Shown here: positions 35,086 to 48,500 of the stretch, in pieces
How the letters are laid out: the number at the start of each line of letters is the position of its first letter
How positions within the stretch are numbered: the first letter of the stretch is position 1
Assembly (NCBI RefSeq): GCF_910592395.1
Contig: NC_088324.1
Coordinates: 496,001-560,000 of the forward strand
Length of the DNA stretch: 64,000 bases
Reading direction: 5' to 3'
DNA from: Lineus longissimus
Taxonomy: Eukaryota; Nemertea; Pilidiophora; Heteronemertea; Lineidae
The notes under the pieces: generated by a model
What the model saw: the letters and a program-made list of their open reading frames with translations, nothing else
What the model was told of the DNA's origin: nothing
Database searches by the model: none
Translations under genes and position numbers: made by a program

Positions 35086-35880
35086 CATAATATAGTGCGT
35101 ATCAAAAAAAGGTAATCCAAATTCATGGAGTTAATATGCCAATACTATTTTGTTCAACAAGCTGATTAACATGTGGTTTACTAATGAAGAGGAGATCCTC
35201 AGCTTTCCAATGATACCATTCTTGCATTAATTGCGGTTTCACATGACCGAGTAAATTGTAACTGAAAATGACGAGCTCAAATCAAAAAATGTCCAAGTTT
35301 GGTGAATTGAAATAAACGATTACAAGCTGATCTCTCACTTTTTTCCTTTGGGGATACATGAAAAACAAGGTGTTTGCGACTTCTCCCGTAATCTTAATGA
35401 CTTGGAGGCCGAATTCAACACGAAGTGGATGATTTACGCAGGAATCGCGCAGTGATCAGACAAGCAGTTCAGGGCATGCTCTATCGCTGTGAACTTTGTG
35501 TTGCAAGAGGCGGAGGGCATGTTGAACGTGTGGGTGCATAAATACAAGATAAGAAGATCTCTGAATAAAGCCAAATAATTCCTGAGAAAATCGTGTTCGT
35601 TTTGATCTTTTTAAGTTTGTAAACGTACAATTTGAACGTATTCATTCAACTTGCACAAACTTGGAAATTTTCGATTTGAACTCGTCATTTTCTATTACAA
35701 TTTACTCGGTCATGCGAGACCGTAATAACGCAAGAATGGTATCAATGGAAATCTGAGGATATCCTCTTCAATAGTAGACCACATGTAGCTTCTGAAACTA
35801 AATAGCCTTGGAATATTAACCCCTTGACTTTAGATTACCTTTTGTTGATACGCACTGTATAATGCAGTGCATTCTCGGAG
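35086..35880. repeat. large inverted repeat at the 5' flank of ankyrin gene 1
   Basis: The left arm (about 35,086-35,330) and right arm (about 35,620-35,880) are imperfect reverse complements. Shared landmarks include GGATTACCTTTT, TTGATACGCACT, ACATGTGGTYTACTA, GATCCTCAG / GATATCCTCAG and TGACCGAGTAAATTGTAA. The spacer is about 290 bp. The left arm tip contains a TATA-like ACTATATTATGG about 160 bp upstream of the ankyrin ATG (minus strand). The right arm mirrors it as ACTGTATAATG on the plus strand. The element also exists in the right duplication copy (62,113-62,830), partly deleted there. Confidence 0.7.
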
Positions 35881-38800
35881 TTGAAGCATCTTTATATGCA
35901 GAGAATTGCGATGATATAATATGTTGCCACCTGCTAAAGACAGTACAATCAACAAGTCCAATTAATTTAATATAATCCTGCAAAAAATGGTGAGTTAAAA
36001 GAATCTCTCGTACGCGACAAAAAATAGTAACAGCTCCACAGACGAGCGATTTAGATTGGTGAAAGCCGCGATTTAAAGCACATGCGACGGTTATCACTTG
36101 TTTGGGTCAGTGCTTTACCAGGCGATTACAAGTTTGCCTGCAATGAAACACGAGATCTTAATGTCGCACAGATCAAGATAAGAAATTGAGACCGCTGCCT
36201 CGAAAATGAGGCCCAGTGTAAAATCATTTGTCTTAATGAACTATTTCACGCAGAAGCAGTGAGATAAGTCCAACCTAGGAAGAGTCAAGGCTAATCAAAT
36301 TACAAAAGCCCCCTATATTCAAAACTGAGTGTTACCTCACCAATAGCTTGTTTGAACAACTTTCGTCTTTCGCGTTACAGTCGAATGTGTTTGAATCAGT
36401 TATATCATACTGTTTTAGTGTCAACCAATCGAATGAAGTCCCTTAGGAATGATGTTTTTTACAATGAAAAAAATAATAAACACATACCGAAGCCACTTCA
36501 TATCATGCAGTCACGTGACGGGCGTACCAGACGCCTCAATGCCAATGCTATCGCTTCCGTATACCAGGTACGTAGGAGCTGGGCCTAGGAGGGCAGGTCG
36601 GAAAGAAAAACGGTCTGGAACTCCGTAGTAAAATTCGAGCAACAAGAGTGCGTTTTTAGACTGAGGAGGCACACAGAAATGCTCAGGTTGTTGCAGTCGC
36701 TCACCAATTATTACTTTTCTTTTCCAGTCTACTTCAGCAACCTCGGCCTCATCGTTCGTATCTCACATGCTTATATGCATGCCTTGATGGACGGTAATCA
36801 GAAGTGCCGATGCCATTTTATGACTGAGAGAGCGCGATATGAAACGAAACATTGCTAAATTGTTCAAGCTATCTTTATGCTTCTTGTACGATACAGTGCC
36901 AACCATGACAAGCCATTAGGCCAATACGGGTCGTCGTCTTGGCTAGGACTCTAAGATACCACAACATGGGAAGGAATGTCGGATCGCTGCGCGAGTAGTG
37001 GACGCAAACATTTTTACAACAGTAGTGTTGTGATCTGTGAATTATGTTGGACTGTGTCAATGCACGGAATGTCACTTAAAAACGCATAAACCATCTCGAA
37101 ATAATTCATTACATATTTCGACACTTTGACACGCATCTTTTTCTAGTGAATATACAGACCTATATCATCGCTTATTGTGACGAACTCGGATATCAGTCCG
37201 CTAGAGAAACCCAGCCCGAGAACAACCCATTTACCGCCATTTCCTGGACACAGCACACCCTCGCCGTGCGAGGCTAATCATTCCACATTTTACTATGCTC
37301 CAATGATTACCCTGGCCCCAAATGTTTAATCACTATTACAAGAAAATTGCAATACTTTATCCAGCAAAAATATCGCATTTTCTCTCGATAGAAAATTTCA
37401 AAATGTTTAGAAATTGAGATTCCATTAAAAAGATCCGTCATATTCGGTCAATTAATACCCTTTTTTGATAATGTTTGTCGTCACTATTTTGCGAAAGGCT
37501 ACACACTTTGCGGCAGGCGATTTGGATATTGCCTGTTCACTCAGTCTGCAGCCAATCAACAAGCAGCCTGAGATTTGAATTTGTTGTGATTTCTTTGCGT
37601 GCAAATTGGACACAGCAGACGGGCTAACCACGTGACATGGAGTCTGGAACATGTATAGGTCACGCCTGCTGATTTACAATTATTAACATTCAATTGTAGA
37701 AAGAATAAGGCGGCGCCGTCAGCTTGAATATACATACTCCGGATGCTAATTTTTGAGTTACGCTCCGCCTCTGACAAGTTGTAAACACGTCAGGAAATGG
37801 CGATCGCACGCTGACATTTAGCGAAAATTCCCAACTTCCATCGGTGATTATGAAATAATAATACAACGACACGGAGAGATACACAAGTATGTATCTAATA
37901 AGAGTCTTAGTTACGTGATACGCGCGAGATATTTGATTGTCTGTGGTTTTGTTGGGTGCAATAAGCGATTTTATTGGGGAATGTTTTCGTGTGCGTGGTC
38001 ACGACGTATACATAATGGTGTTTTGCATAGCATTCCCGATCGGCTGAAGCCGTTGAGCTGAAACAAATCGATTCACCGCCTACACTTTTACTCCGATTTT
38101 GCTGAAAATTGGTGACAAAGAGGCTTAATGTATTCCGCACAAATTCGTAGGAAGCGAATTTCGAAAAAAATGATTAAAATGTTTTTTCTAAATAAAATTG
38201 GCCGTTGCTAGGGATGGTTGCTAGGCATATGCTGCCACAGACATATCCACGGAAAAACTGACAATAGGTGGTCTGCACTGCGTTAGCGACGACCCAATAA
38301 TCACCCATGAAAGAGGTGTACGTACCACGGTCTAATTAAATCCGGGACGCACCCGCTGAAAATCACGGGAATTAGTTGTTAATGAGGTCGATCACTTGCT
38401 CACGACCACAATGGCCTTCAAAAGCGTTGAAATAAACATTAGCTTGTTTACAGGTATGTCCTTGCTAACCAACCCAACCTCTTCTATCCCAATACCGAAT
38501 CGTGACCAGAATCCCGGCGAATACATGGTCTAGGCCTGCTATGTATCGCTATGCACTATAGAACGGAACAAGCTCGCGGAGATTTGAAATGGGTTTGTTG
38601 GAAGGGGCGATATGCGTTTTAGAAAGCTAACTTCAACTTGCCAAGCTACGATATAGTTTGTCAATGCCTATATTGTCCCTTTTTTGTTTAAATTCAGTAC
38701 ATGTTTATTGACTTTAGGACAACCAATTGGATATGACTTAGTAGAAATGTATTCCTCCAAAGTTTCGGCCTCGAATGTAATTGTTTGATTGGGAATATCA

Positions 38801-40841
38801 TGTGAGGTTCTCTTAAGGGTCAGGAAAAGTAAAGAGAAGAATATTACCTTCAGATCCTATTTGAGTCCTCGTGCTCGGGGTAATCAGCATCGTTCCAGTG
38901 GCAGCAGCTGTATGAGGAGGAAGTCTTAGGTTCTTGGATTCGATCTGGACGGTGGAATTGTAGACACAATAACCGCACAAATATCAGATTCAAAGGTTTG
39001 TCTTTCCGTCGGCTGAATCGTCCGCAGAGATCTTATTCGCATACACAGTATCAACATCAAAATGCATTATCAAAATGCTGATGAGGTCGAAACTCGTACA
39101 TTCAGAAAGTTCTGTTGAATATGAAATACGGTCACGAACTGTCTCTGCGCTCTTGAAGGAAACAATATACAAGTTACCTTATCCTCTAATAGCTGAAGTT
39201 ACCTACATACACACGAATTTTCGTTTCGCGACCCGAAACTTTATTGACCTAACTAGTTCCATAAAGATTTAGTCCAGTGAAACAACGTAGTTACGGCTTG
39301 GTCTTATTTCCAATTATTGCGATAGCAAAATATAAAATTGTCATGAGAAATTCGTCAAATACGATGCAACTTGTTTCAACTTTGAAACGAATGTGTCATC
39401 CCTGTCCTAGTGCGAGACTGAAAATCCCTGTCGATTTGATGAATTTTCAAAACAACACCTCAAAATACTATCATTTGGATTAGAACTTAGATGTTATCAT
39501 GCAATACTTCGGGGCTTCTCATTGCAAGCAATGGGCTAGTGGTTTTTTTATGTATTTGGGGCAGGCTTTCATATCATAGCTTTATCATTTGTGATCTAAA
39601 TAACATGTAAAGCAGTACGCAAGGTATCTGAAGCGAATACTACGGTTGGCTGAACATGGTGACCTGCATTCACAGTAGATGAACGTCAATACCAACTCCT
39701 CGGTTGATTTGTCGCGGAGCTGCATTGTTAAAACACAAATTATGACCCACAACGTACAGTCAATATATCTCATACATGTCATACCTTGCCCCAAATTTGA
39801 ATTTTTATACTAAGCTTACATTATGGCCTCGCATACATTTGACAGGCATCAATATCAACTCCCATTCTATATCGAAGAATGTCACAAAGTTGACCTGCCG
39901 CTGGGATAAACATGTATACATCTTTCATTTAGGCCATCAGCTAATTTCCTTAGTTATGTATGCAAGCCCTTCCATCAAAATGGAATAGCTAGGAACTCAC
40001 GTTTAAAAAACACCACCAAACACTTTTTTATTCGCAAATGTGACTTGCTAACTTTTTTATTTGACGCTTTAAAGTCACGGCAGGCAAGATTGAAGATTGC
40101 CTGTAGATGCTCTAACCTTCAATCGCAGCTCATCCTGACTCTCGCGAAATGTCTCGACTCCATCCTCGCACAGCGGGCATTTGTATCCTCCCTATGATAT
40201 ATTATTCAATCAATTTCAGAAACCTTTCAAAGGCCTACTATATGAGGATGGCCGACTCTGATTAACCCCTCCTGTCTCATCAGGCTTTTTGGGTTTTGAA
40301 AAACCGCCTGGCCTGGAAAGGTGCACTTGATGACAATCACAACAGGAAGAGACGGACATTTCGCTCTGGCAGGGAATCTGGCCCTGTCTTGGCTAATACG
40401 ATAAAACAAAACAACAAAGGTACTCATGTTGTTGTATTTTGTACGGCCTCTACGCATGACAAGATTTTTTTCCCGAACAGTGAGTGTTTTCTGATATTAA
40501 GCAATGTAGGGATGGGCCAAGGAACGGTAAGACGCTTTCTCAGGCGCACACTCGTACCGGGACAGCTGGTTGCATCCGAACTGACTCAAATTTCGTTATG
40601 TTATTTTTATCGCCCATCCAAGTGTCACGGGAAAGGTGATTCTGATGTGGTCGGAATATTCGCTAGCTCTGCGCTAGCAGGTTCTATAGAACTGTAGAGA
40701 AGTGCTAAACAAACTCTTAGATATACGACACGGGCATTGCCCGGGACATGACGACATTGTCACAACCTTGGAATCGTCCTCGGTTACAGCCAACGACAAC
40801 CGATAGGTCTCATAAAAAGGACGAGGTCCACAATAAAATTG
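35881..40841. other. non-coding, partly duplicated region
   Basis: 35,881-36,908 and 38,298-38,378 match 62,830-64,000. 36,909-38,297 is present only here; near its ends it carries GGGTCGTCG and the reverse CGACGACCC, so it may be a small inserted element. 38,379-40,841 is unique within the window. No supported gene. Confidence 0.4.
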
Positions 40842-43800
40842 AATTAGCTACGCCGTGGTATCTGCTGCATATTCGAATCGAGTCGTTTCGGGGGGGGGGG
40901 GGGGGGTCGGTGCAATTTCCAAAACGGGCATCCTTGCCTCACTTGTCCAGTCCTTACTTCGAGAGAAGAGCGTCTCGTCCATGTTCATTTAAAGGCTTCG
41001 TCCACAGTTACGGTGCCCTCCAGTCTCTGTTAATTACTATAATAGCTATACATATATATCGAACTCGGATAACAATGTTTGTCATTTTCTTGCCTCAGGC
41101 TATAATCTAATTATTGAAATAATAGGGAGGTTTCGCAATCTTTATAAGCAACATAGTACGAGGTACGAAGGTCTGTACGTAGTATCATCAAGTCCTGGGC
41201 GAATCCATTTACGGGACACTTGTAAATAGGCTTTCACACTTAGTAGTACATGGACTCAGCGAACTCATCAAAGACAGTCGTCGATAAAATACATCTATCA
41301 TAATGGTTACATACTTAGTACACTTCGTAAGTGTTGCAAATCCTGTCCCTCATGTTAAGAATACAAACAGCATGATAACTAAACTAAACGGTGCAAAAGC
41401 AACAATAAACATACATAGTGATATCCAAGTACGTGCTGCCTCTAAGGCTCACATTGACTACAGAGAGTATCAAAGAGATAGAAACATCTGAGACGACCCC
41501 CCCCCCCGCCCTCATATGGAAATGTGAGTGTTTTCAATGAGTCCGGTGTAGAAGTTTGAAATGTCCCAGGATAGAATTTCCGGGGGAGCATGGATTCTAT
41601 TATGCTCTTTAATCTCTGACCTATCGACGGTAATGTCACCGAAAGAACCATAATGTCATAATCTGACAAAATACAATAGGGTGGATGGTTTTTCCCTCGG
41701 ACATTTTCTACTTCTACACCGGTTAGGATGAATCTGTACCGAATGACATAAAGTGTCTAACCATATTTCGAGTCTTATTGCTTGAAGACGGACACGAATT
41801 TTATGAACATTCCATTTACAAGCAATATCTCCCCCTATCTGTGCATTACCGAACTGTAATCAAAATGATTTGCGAAATTGCACATGATTACATGTACACA
41901 TATAATGCCTTGAATTAGCCGGACTATAAAATATAATCGCAACGGACTCCGGTTCAGAAACACACAGTAAAGCCAGGACTTTCTTTTTTTAAGTCTCGCC
42001 TGTCGCAAGTGTTGAGACGGGTAGACAGCGCCTACTAGAATAGGGGGTGAGAACTGAAGGACTCGTTCGTCCAACGAGGCAAAACCACCATTGATTTGTT
42101 AAAGACTTTCATCAGTTCATTTGCCAAAGTTTGCCCACGTCGCACCAATTACTGCGGGAAGAATTGAATCTTAGATGTGGATATGATATTTCGGACAGTC
42201 TGGCGACAAACTTGTGGAAATTAAAGTGGTCGTTGACCGCGGATTTTTAAAGATAATCGGAAAAGCTTCTCGTTGATAGGTCTGAATACTGCAACCTATG
42301 AATATTCAATGGTGGTCTTATCTCGAACTGAAATTTTACTAAGGTAAATCTAATAACACCAAACCACTTTAATAAAACCACTCTTGCCACTTTCAAGTTT
42401 TTAAAACACCGGATTTGTATCCTAACAAATCTTTCCACCCAAAACCCACCTGTTTGGCACAAAAACCATTGTTTACAACCCAAAATCAACCATTCACAGC
42501 GACTCCCTATTTTTACACATGCCATGATGAAATTCTCATTAGGAAACTCTGAATCAAAGGAGATTTGCATTGAGCAACTTCGACCAAGGACACCTGGGCC
42601 TTCAAAAATCAAAATCTCACTGAAAATGTTTACAATAACTTTCATATGGTTCGCAAGGACACTTCGCTGGAATGGTTGCAATGAGTGATCAAGTCGCAGT
42701 TGTTTTGTCACGTTAACCCACTCACTACATTACCAGTCATTACCCAGCCTTTACCGCCATAAAATCTTTTCAACCTTCATTAAATAATTATCTTTCATAA
42801 CAAATTCGCGTATCGGCCAAAATAATTCACGTTAGAATAACCTTCTACGGTCTCATTATGGTCACGTAAAAATCGCCACTGCAGCGAATATCTAAACGGT
42901 ACATATATTGGGAAAAGATACACACATGTAGCTTAAATAAAACTGAATTTTATGATCAGTCATTAAGACCAGCGAGTTGGCTTAAACAACGTTAGAGAGA
43001 AACTCAAAATAGTTTGAAGTCTAAAAAGACACCCAAACAATTGTTGGAAAGCTGAAGGTGCACTAAGATTAAGGGTTGACTATAGGTACCGCCATTTTGG
43101 CTAGAAATTGCAATCAAAAAGCGCTTAGAACACCTTCAAAATGTAGTGAATGCTCATTTAAAACCCTGGAGGCTGTTCTCTGGAAAGCAATAAACAGACT
43201 CCAGCCCTTGAAATGAGCTTTCACTATGTTTTGAAAGAGCTCTAAAGGCTTTAGGATTTGGAGGACTCGACAAAATGGCGGTACCTATTGTCAACCCTTA
43301 AGGTGAAACTATATAGTCACTCTTTATTATGTTAATGTATTAGGAACACCGGATTCAAACACCAACAAATAGGACAAGATAATGGCTCATATGAAAGAGA
43401 CTGGCGGGTGATTTTATCTAAAGCGCTATATGTACTGTACATGTACACAAAGCTTTCTGCATAAAATTGAAGTAAAAGCACTTGCTTGTCTTTGTCATAT
43501 AACATGTTGTTCGGACGCAACGCAAACTATTATGTTTTCCGAGTAACACTTTTACCAGTTTGTGGATATTTTGGATGACTTCTTGTTGACTGGCAACATG
43601 GAGGCACTATAGTTTCACCTTAACGAGTATTCAATCTATATCCATCCACAAGTTTGCAGTCATTCTGTAATGAGAGTCATTACAAGCGTATATAAAACCG
43701 TAATCACTTGATCATTTAGAACTTGTGACAGGGCCTACCAGGCTTCACACTCTTAAATGTTACTCACAAAATATAGGAAATAATGAATGTGACTCTCTTG

Positions 43801-45558
43801 CAATACAACGTTATGATAGTAATAGACTGGCTTCAAACAGCTTGCAATCTCTAGGCCTTCTGACTTCTACCATATAATATTGTGACACATATAATTATAA
43901 AAAGTTACACCGAACATAATACAATATAAGTCGATACAAGTTTATACATGTAAATACATGACAATACAATTTATACAATTCAATACATAAGGATATTAAG
44001 GTTATAAGGTAGCTACCCTACCTCATGCAATTACAATATCGATACAAGTTAACATGTCAATACAAGATATACCAGTCCATACCTTTGTTCACCCATGCAG
44101 TCAGCATATCAAAGGGTGTAAGTAACTCATAAGTACTATGTAAGGAATTGAGTGCAACATCCAACTTCCTGTGTCATAATACCGATCTGAGAGTGTCTGG
44201 ATATGTAAGCCAAGCCCCATGTTGATAATATGCGCATTGTCGTTGGATGCCATCCAACATTCAACTCAATCGAGATGAACAATGCCAATGTGTCGCCTTT
44301 GTATCAATTTCATAGTTAAAAGTAGAAAATAGATTGTAAAACTTCAGAAATCATCTTAAATAAGACAGGGTTGCATTTTTTACCAAAATCTGAAAGTTCT
44401 GATACTTTTTTTTCAGAACTGGTGAACATTTGGTATATCATCTCCGTGATGTGTCCCCAACCTCGGAAAGTCTACAGTTTTGCAATTTCATCTCTGAATA
44501 ACGGGAGGTGTAAGAGGTGGAGGGGGTCTGAATAATTTCAGAAGTTTTCTAAAATGTTACGGTTGTGCTTGTTTTCCTTTGTACACCACACGATCCCTCA
44601 CCATTCTCTCTCTCAAAGTCAACATAGCAGCTATTTTGAGCCCGGTGTCATTTCAAGAACGAATTCCCTACCACTTGGCTTTGAAGGTCCTGACGCACTT
44701 GAGGCTTTCGATGTCGAACCAAAGTCCGAGATACCCTGCCAGAGACTCTCTCCGACCGCTGCGCCTGTCGCGTCGGCCCAACTCGCACACATGCACTCTC
44801 GTGGTTTGAACTGGCGGGGCCGGGTGAGGCCAGGGAATAACCATAGATGTGGTTACACCGGAGCATCCGTCTCGCATACAAAGTGTTCATCGGGGTGAAG
44901 ATTACTGGAAATAAACTTATTAATATCAGGCACATTGTACTTCTGAAAGCGATTACTCAACACTATTTATTGTGTATGAAGTGGTTTCACGTGACGCCAT
45001 CACCTTGCATGCTGGAGGGATAGACAAAAGAAAGCAAGCCCAAAAGACCATGACAGTATTTGATTTAATTAAGTCAGGCACTACAAATCATTGCCCAGCC
45101 CTCCAAGAATCTATTCGGTGGATTGTAGGCCAATACGAGAGATATTGTAGTTAGATAGTTCATTCAAACAAAGTGTATATATGCATTTTTGAACCAAGAG
45201 GGGAATTGGTCACTGTAATCAAAGACAATGAAAGAATTATTTCTACCGGCTGTGCTGTAATTTAGTATGGTATTAACATACTAAAAAGGACTTGCTGTAA
45301 TCAGCGTTATTTACGCAATGGAACTCACAAACGAAACTATGATATCAAGCATGGACGAAGCATGTCTTGAACATAATTTGAGGTCATCAACAAGTTTATA
45401 TTATAAATTATAATGAATTCTAGATGATCTATCATCAGAAAATTCTCTTTTCTGATATCCGACATCTCGGAATATACAATGTACGCGAAGATGAGTGAAT
45501 TATTAATTTTAAAGCTAATTGTCTTCATTGGGATTGACCAAGAGAGTTACCTTGCTCG
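40842..45558. other. 3' flank of ankyrin gene 2, mostly non-coding
   Basis: Matches 24,966-30,351 of the left copy. G-run at 40,890-40,906 and C-run near 41,497. The 60-codon frame at 44,972-45,154 is the partner of 29,749-29,931. No supported gene. Confidence 0.4.
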
Positions 45559-48500
45559 CTATTCTAATTTGACGATGTAACAACCTATGTCAGGCTCGTC
45601 ATCAGCGGCTTCAATGCCTGGCCCATCTTCCCTCGCGTCGTCACCATGGTTCTCATCACCACGCTCCAGGCGGGACATCCTACCAACGATTGCCTTCATC
45701 AGCTTGGCGACTTGATGAGACTTGGCTATGTTGAGTTTCAAGCCTTCCAGCAGATTGACGCTGGGCTGCCAGTAGAACGGTAGGTTGCCCTTGCCGAGGT
45801 AATCCTCAAGTTGGCTGTAGATGATGTAGACCATCTCTGGCAGGCTCCTGTTTGTCTCAAGGAAGTCGTCTATGTTATGAAGGAAGACTGTCTTCAGGAG
45901 GTAGCTCGTAAGGAAGTGACTGACGAAATGTATGACGCCGTTCGTGTCTTTAATCACAACGCCACATGCCATAGGTGACCTCAGACACTTTGCTGTGATG
46001 TATGCGTCTTTGATTCTTGGATCCAAAGGTGCGATTGTGGCAGGTTCTAGATGAGAGAAGGAGATCCGCAACATTCTTTCTCTGTCTTCCTCGGGTAGCG
46101 ACCGTCCGTACTCACTGTCCTTGTGTGGCGGTTTGAGGACCAGCCTATACCCACTCTTCCTCAAGGTGTCCTCGTCCATCTTCCAGGTCTTCTTGATAGC
46201 ATCGTCTGGCCAATCATCAACATGAAATATCGGTACTATATCCAAAGAGATAAGGAGACTGGATGATATATTTTCAAGCCTTCTGATAGTCACAGGAACA
46301 CTGGCCAATCCTCTTCTAGCATCAGCGTGAGATAAGATGTATCCGGTCCGTTGATAAACACAAACGTCCGCCGTTACCTCACTTTCAGATTCTCCTTTCT
46401 GTAGTGCAGAATCGGACCAATCCTCTTGCCAATCATCGGGCCAATCATTTACAGGTAAGGTTGTTACTATATGCTCTGAGACAATGCGTTTTGAAGGTTT
46501 ATCATCGGGCCATCTGATAGTCACAGGAACACTGGCACAGCCTCCTCCAGCAACTGCCTGCAAAAGGATTTCTCCGCTTTTTTTAGACTCTTGGGCTTTT
46601 GCGCTAGATTCTAGGTTTTGGCTTTCACCCTCATGGAGTGCTTTACTTGATAAAAACCTGCTCTTAATTGTTCTAGTTTTTATATACTTATATCCATGTA
46701 ATTTATCAACCATTTCGTTTCGAGAGAGATGATATGGAGATACCAATCTAAGGAAGTCCATTTCATCAGGCAGCTGAACCTTCGTGCCCTCAGCCGAACT
46801 TCCGCATAACTCTGAACCCTTAACAACCTCCTTCTCCCTTACAAACCCCATGATAGTTTCTGAAACACCACCCTCGATAATATTCACGCTGCCTAGTCCC
46901 AGTACACCCGATAGTTCTGAAAGTTTGTATCTATACGCGGGTGTAGCATATTGCTCATTTAATCGCGACATGACGTAAGAGAGACTTTGTTCGCAGGAAT
47001 GTCCTAATCGGTTGCTTGCTTGATAATTAAGTTTTGATTGAAAGGGGAAGCATTCATAAGCCTTCAATCCATGGATGTTGGGTCGTTTGCAGTCAAGCCC
47101 AGCGATGATAAGATATTGATAGATATCTAGGCAACCGGACTCAGCTGCTAGATGAAGCAGTCCTTTTCCATTTACGCTGCAGTTCATGTCAGCTCCAAGC
47201 TGATGAAGTTGTCTAACTGTCCGAAAATGACCACCTGAAACTGCCTTGGCAATAGGCGACCACCCACTGGCATTGGGCAAATCCAATAACTTCCGTACAT
47301 CACTGCTTCCCAAGTATTTCACGATATCGGCATGGCCACACGAAGCAGCAGAATGCATAATACTCTCTGACGAAGGGTGTGATGTGGATGTATCTGCTCC
47401 ACTCCTTATTAGGAGTTGGACCACTGAGAGATGACCCTTTATGATAGCATTTTGAAGTGGGGTGTTTCCTTTCAAGTCACGGATTTCTAATGACATCCCG
47501 CGTCTAAAAAGATCTTCAACGACCCGTCGTCGACCAAACGTTGCACCAATATTTAATAGCGATCCATAACTAGAACTTCTGGAACAAGCACCTTCTTTCA
47601 ACAAAACGTCAACAATTTCAACATTACCCCATTTAGCTGCGCAAACTATCGGAGTGTCGTTTTCATAGTTACTGACTTCAATAATTGCATCCGCTTTAAC
47701 TAATAGATCCACCACATCCTTATGTCCTTCAGTCGAGGCGACGATGATTGGAGTATCCCCGTCCTTGTCTTTACATTCTATATTCGCCCCCGCTTTAATC
47801 AATAGATCCACCACCTCTTGGTGTCCTTTTATCGAGGCGATGATGATTGGAGTATTCCCGCTAATTTTTTTACATTCTATATTCGCCCCCGCTTTAATCA
47901 ATAGATCCACCACCTCTTGGTGTCCTTTAATCGAGGCGATGATGATTGGAGTATTCCCGCCATTGTCTTTACATTCTATATCCGCCCCCGCTTTAATCAA
48001 TAGATCCACCACCTCTTGGTGTCCTTTAATCGAGGCGATGATGATTGGAGTATTCCCGTCCTTGTCTTTACAATCTATATTCACCCCCGCTTTAATCAAT
48101 AGATCCACCACCTCTTGATGTCCTTCAATCGATACACACCCTATAGGAGTTCTTCCCTCATCGTTGGCATGATCTATATTCGCCCCCGCTTTAATCAATA
48201 GATCCACCACCTCTTTGTATCCATTAATCGAGGCAATGATGATTGGAGTATCCCCGTCCTTGTCTTTACATTCTATATTCGCCCCCGCTTTAATCAATAG
48301 ATCCACCACCTCTTGGTGTCCTTTAATCGAGGCGATGATGATTGGAGTATTCCCGCCATTGTCTTTACAATCTATATTCACCCCCGCTTTAATCAATAGA
48401 TCCACCACCTCTTGATGTCCTTCAATCGATACACACCCTATAGGAGTTCTTCCCTCATCGTTGGCATGATCTATATTCGCCCCCGCTTTAATCAATAGAT

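Larger units (their letters stand above)
24966..38378. repeat. left copy of a large segmental duplication
   Basis: Sequence from about 24,966 is collinear with sequence from about 40,842 onward, including the ankyrin gene and its downstream flank. It stays collinear through to the right edge of the window (64,000 corresponds to about 38,378). The left copy has about 639 bp at 28,855-29,493 and about 1,389 bp at 36,909-38,297 that the right copy lacks. The right copy has the 12.2-kb insertion that the left lacks. Non-coding identity is high by eye, so the duplication is recent. Confidence 0.85.

Noticed and set aside
34944-35126. 60-codon frame just upstream of ankyrin gene 1
   Set aside because: No domain. 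The right copy is interrupted at this point by the insertion. More likely 5' untranslated or promoter sequence.
40748-41110. 120-codon plus-strand frame across the duplication start
   Set aside because: Contains a poly-Gly stretch from the G-run, no domain, and its counterpart near 24,995 differs in frame through the homopolymer.
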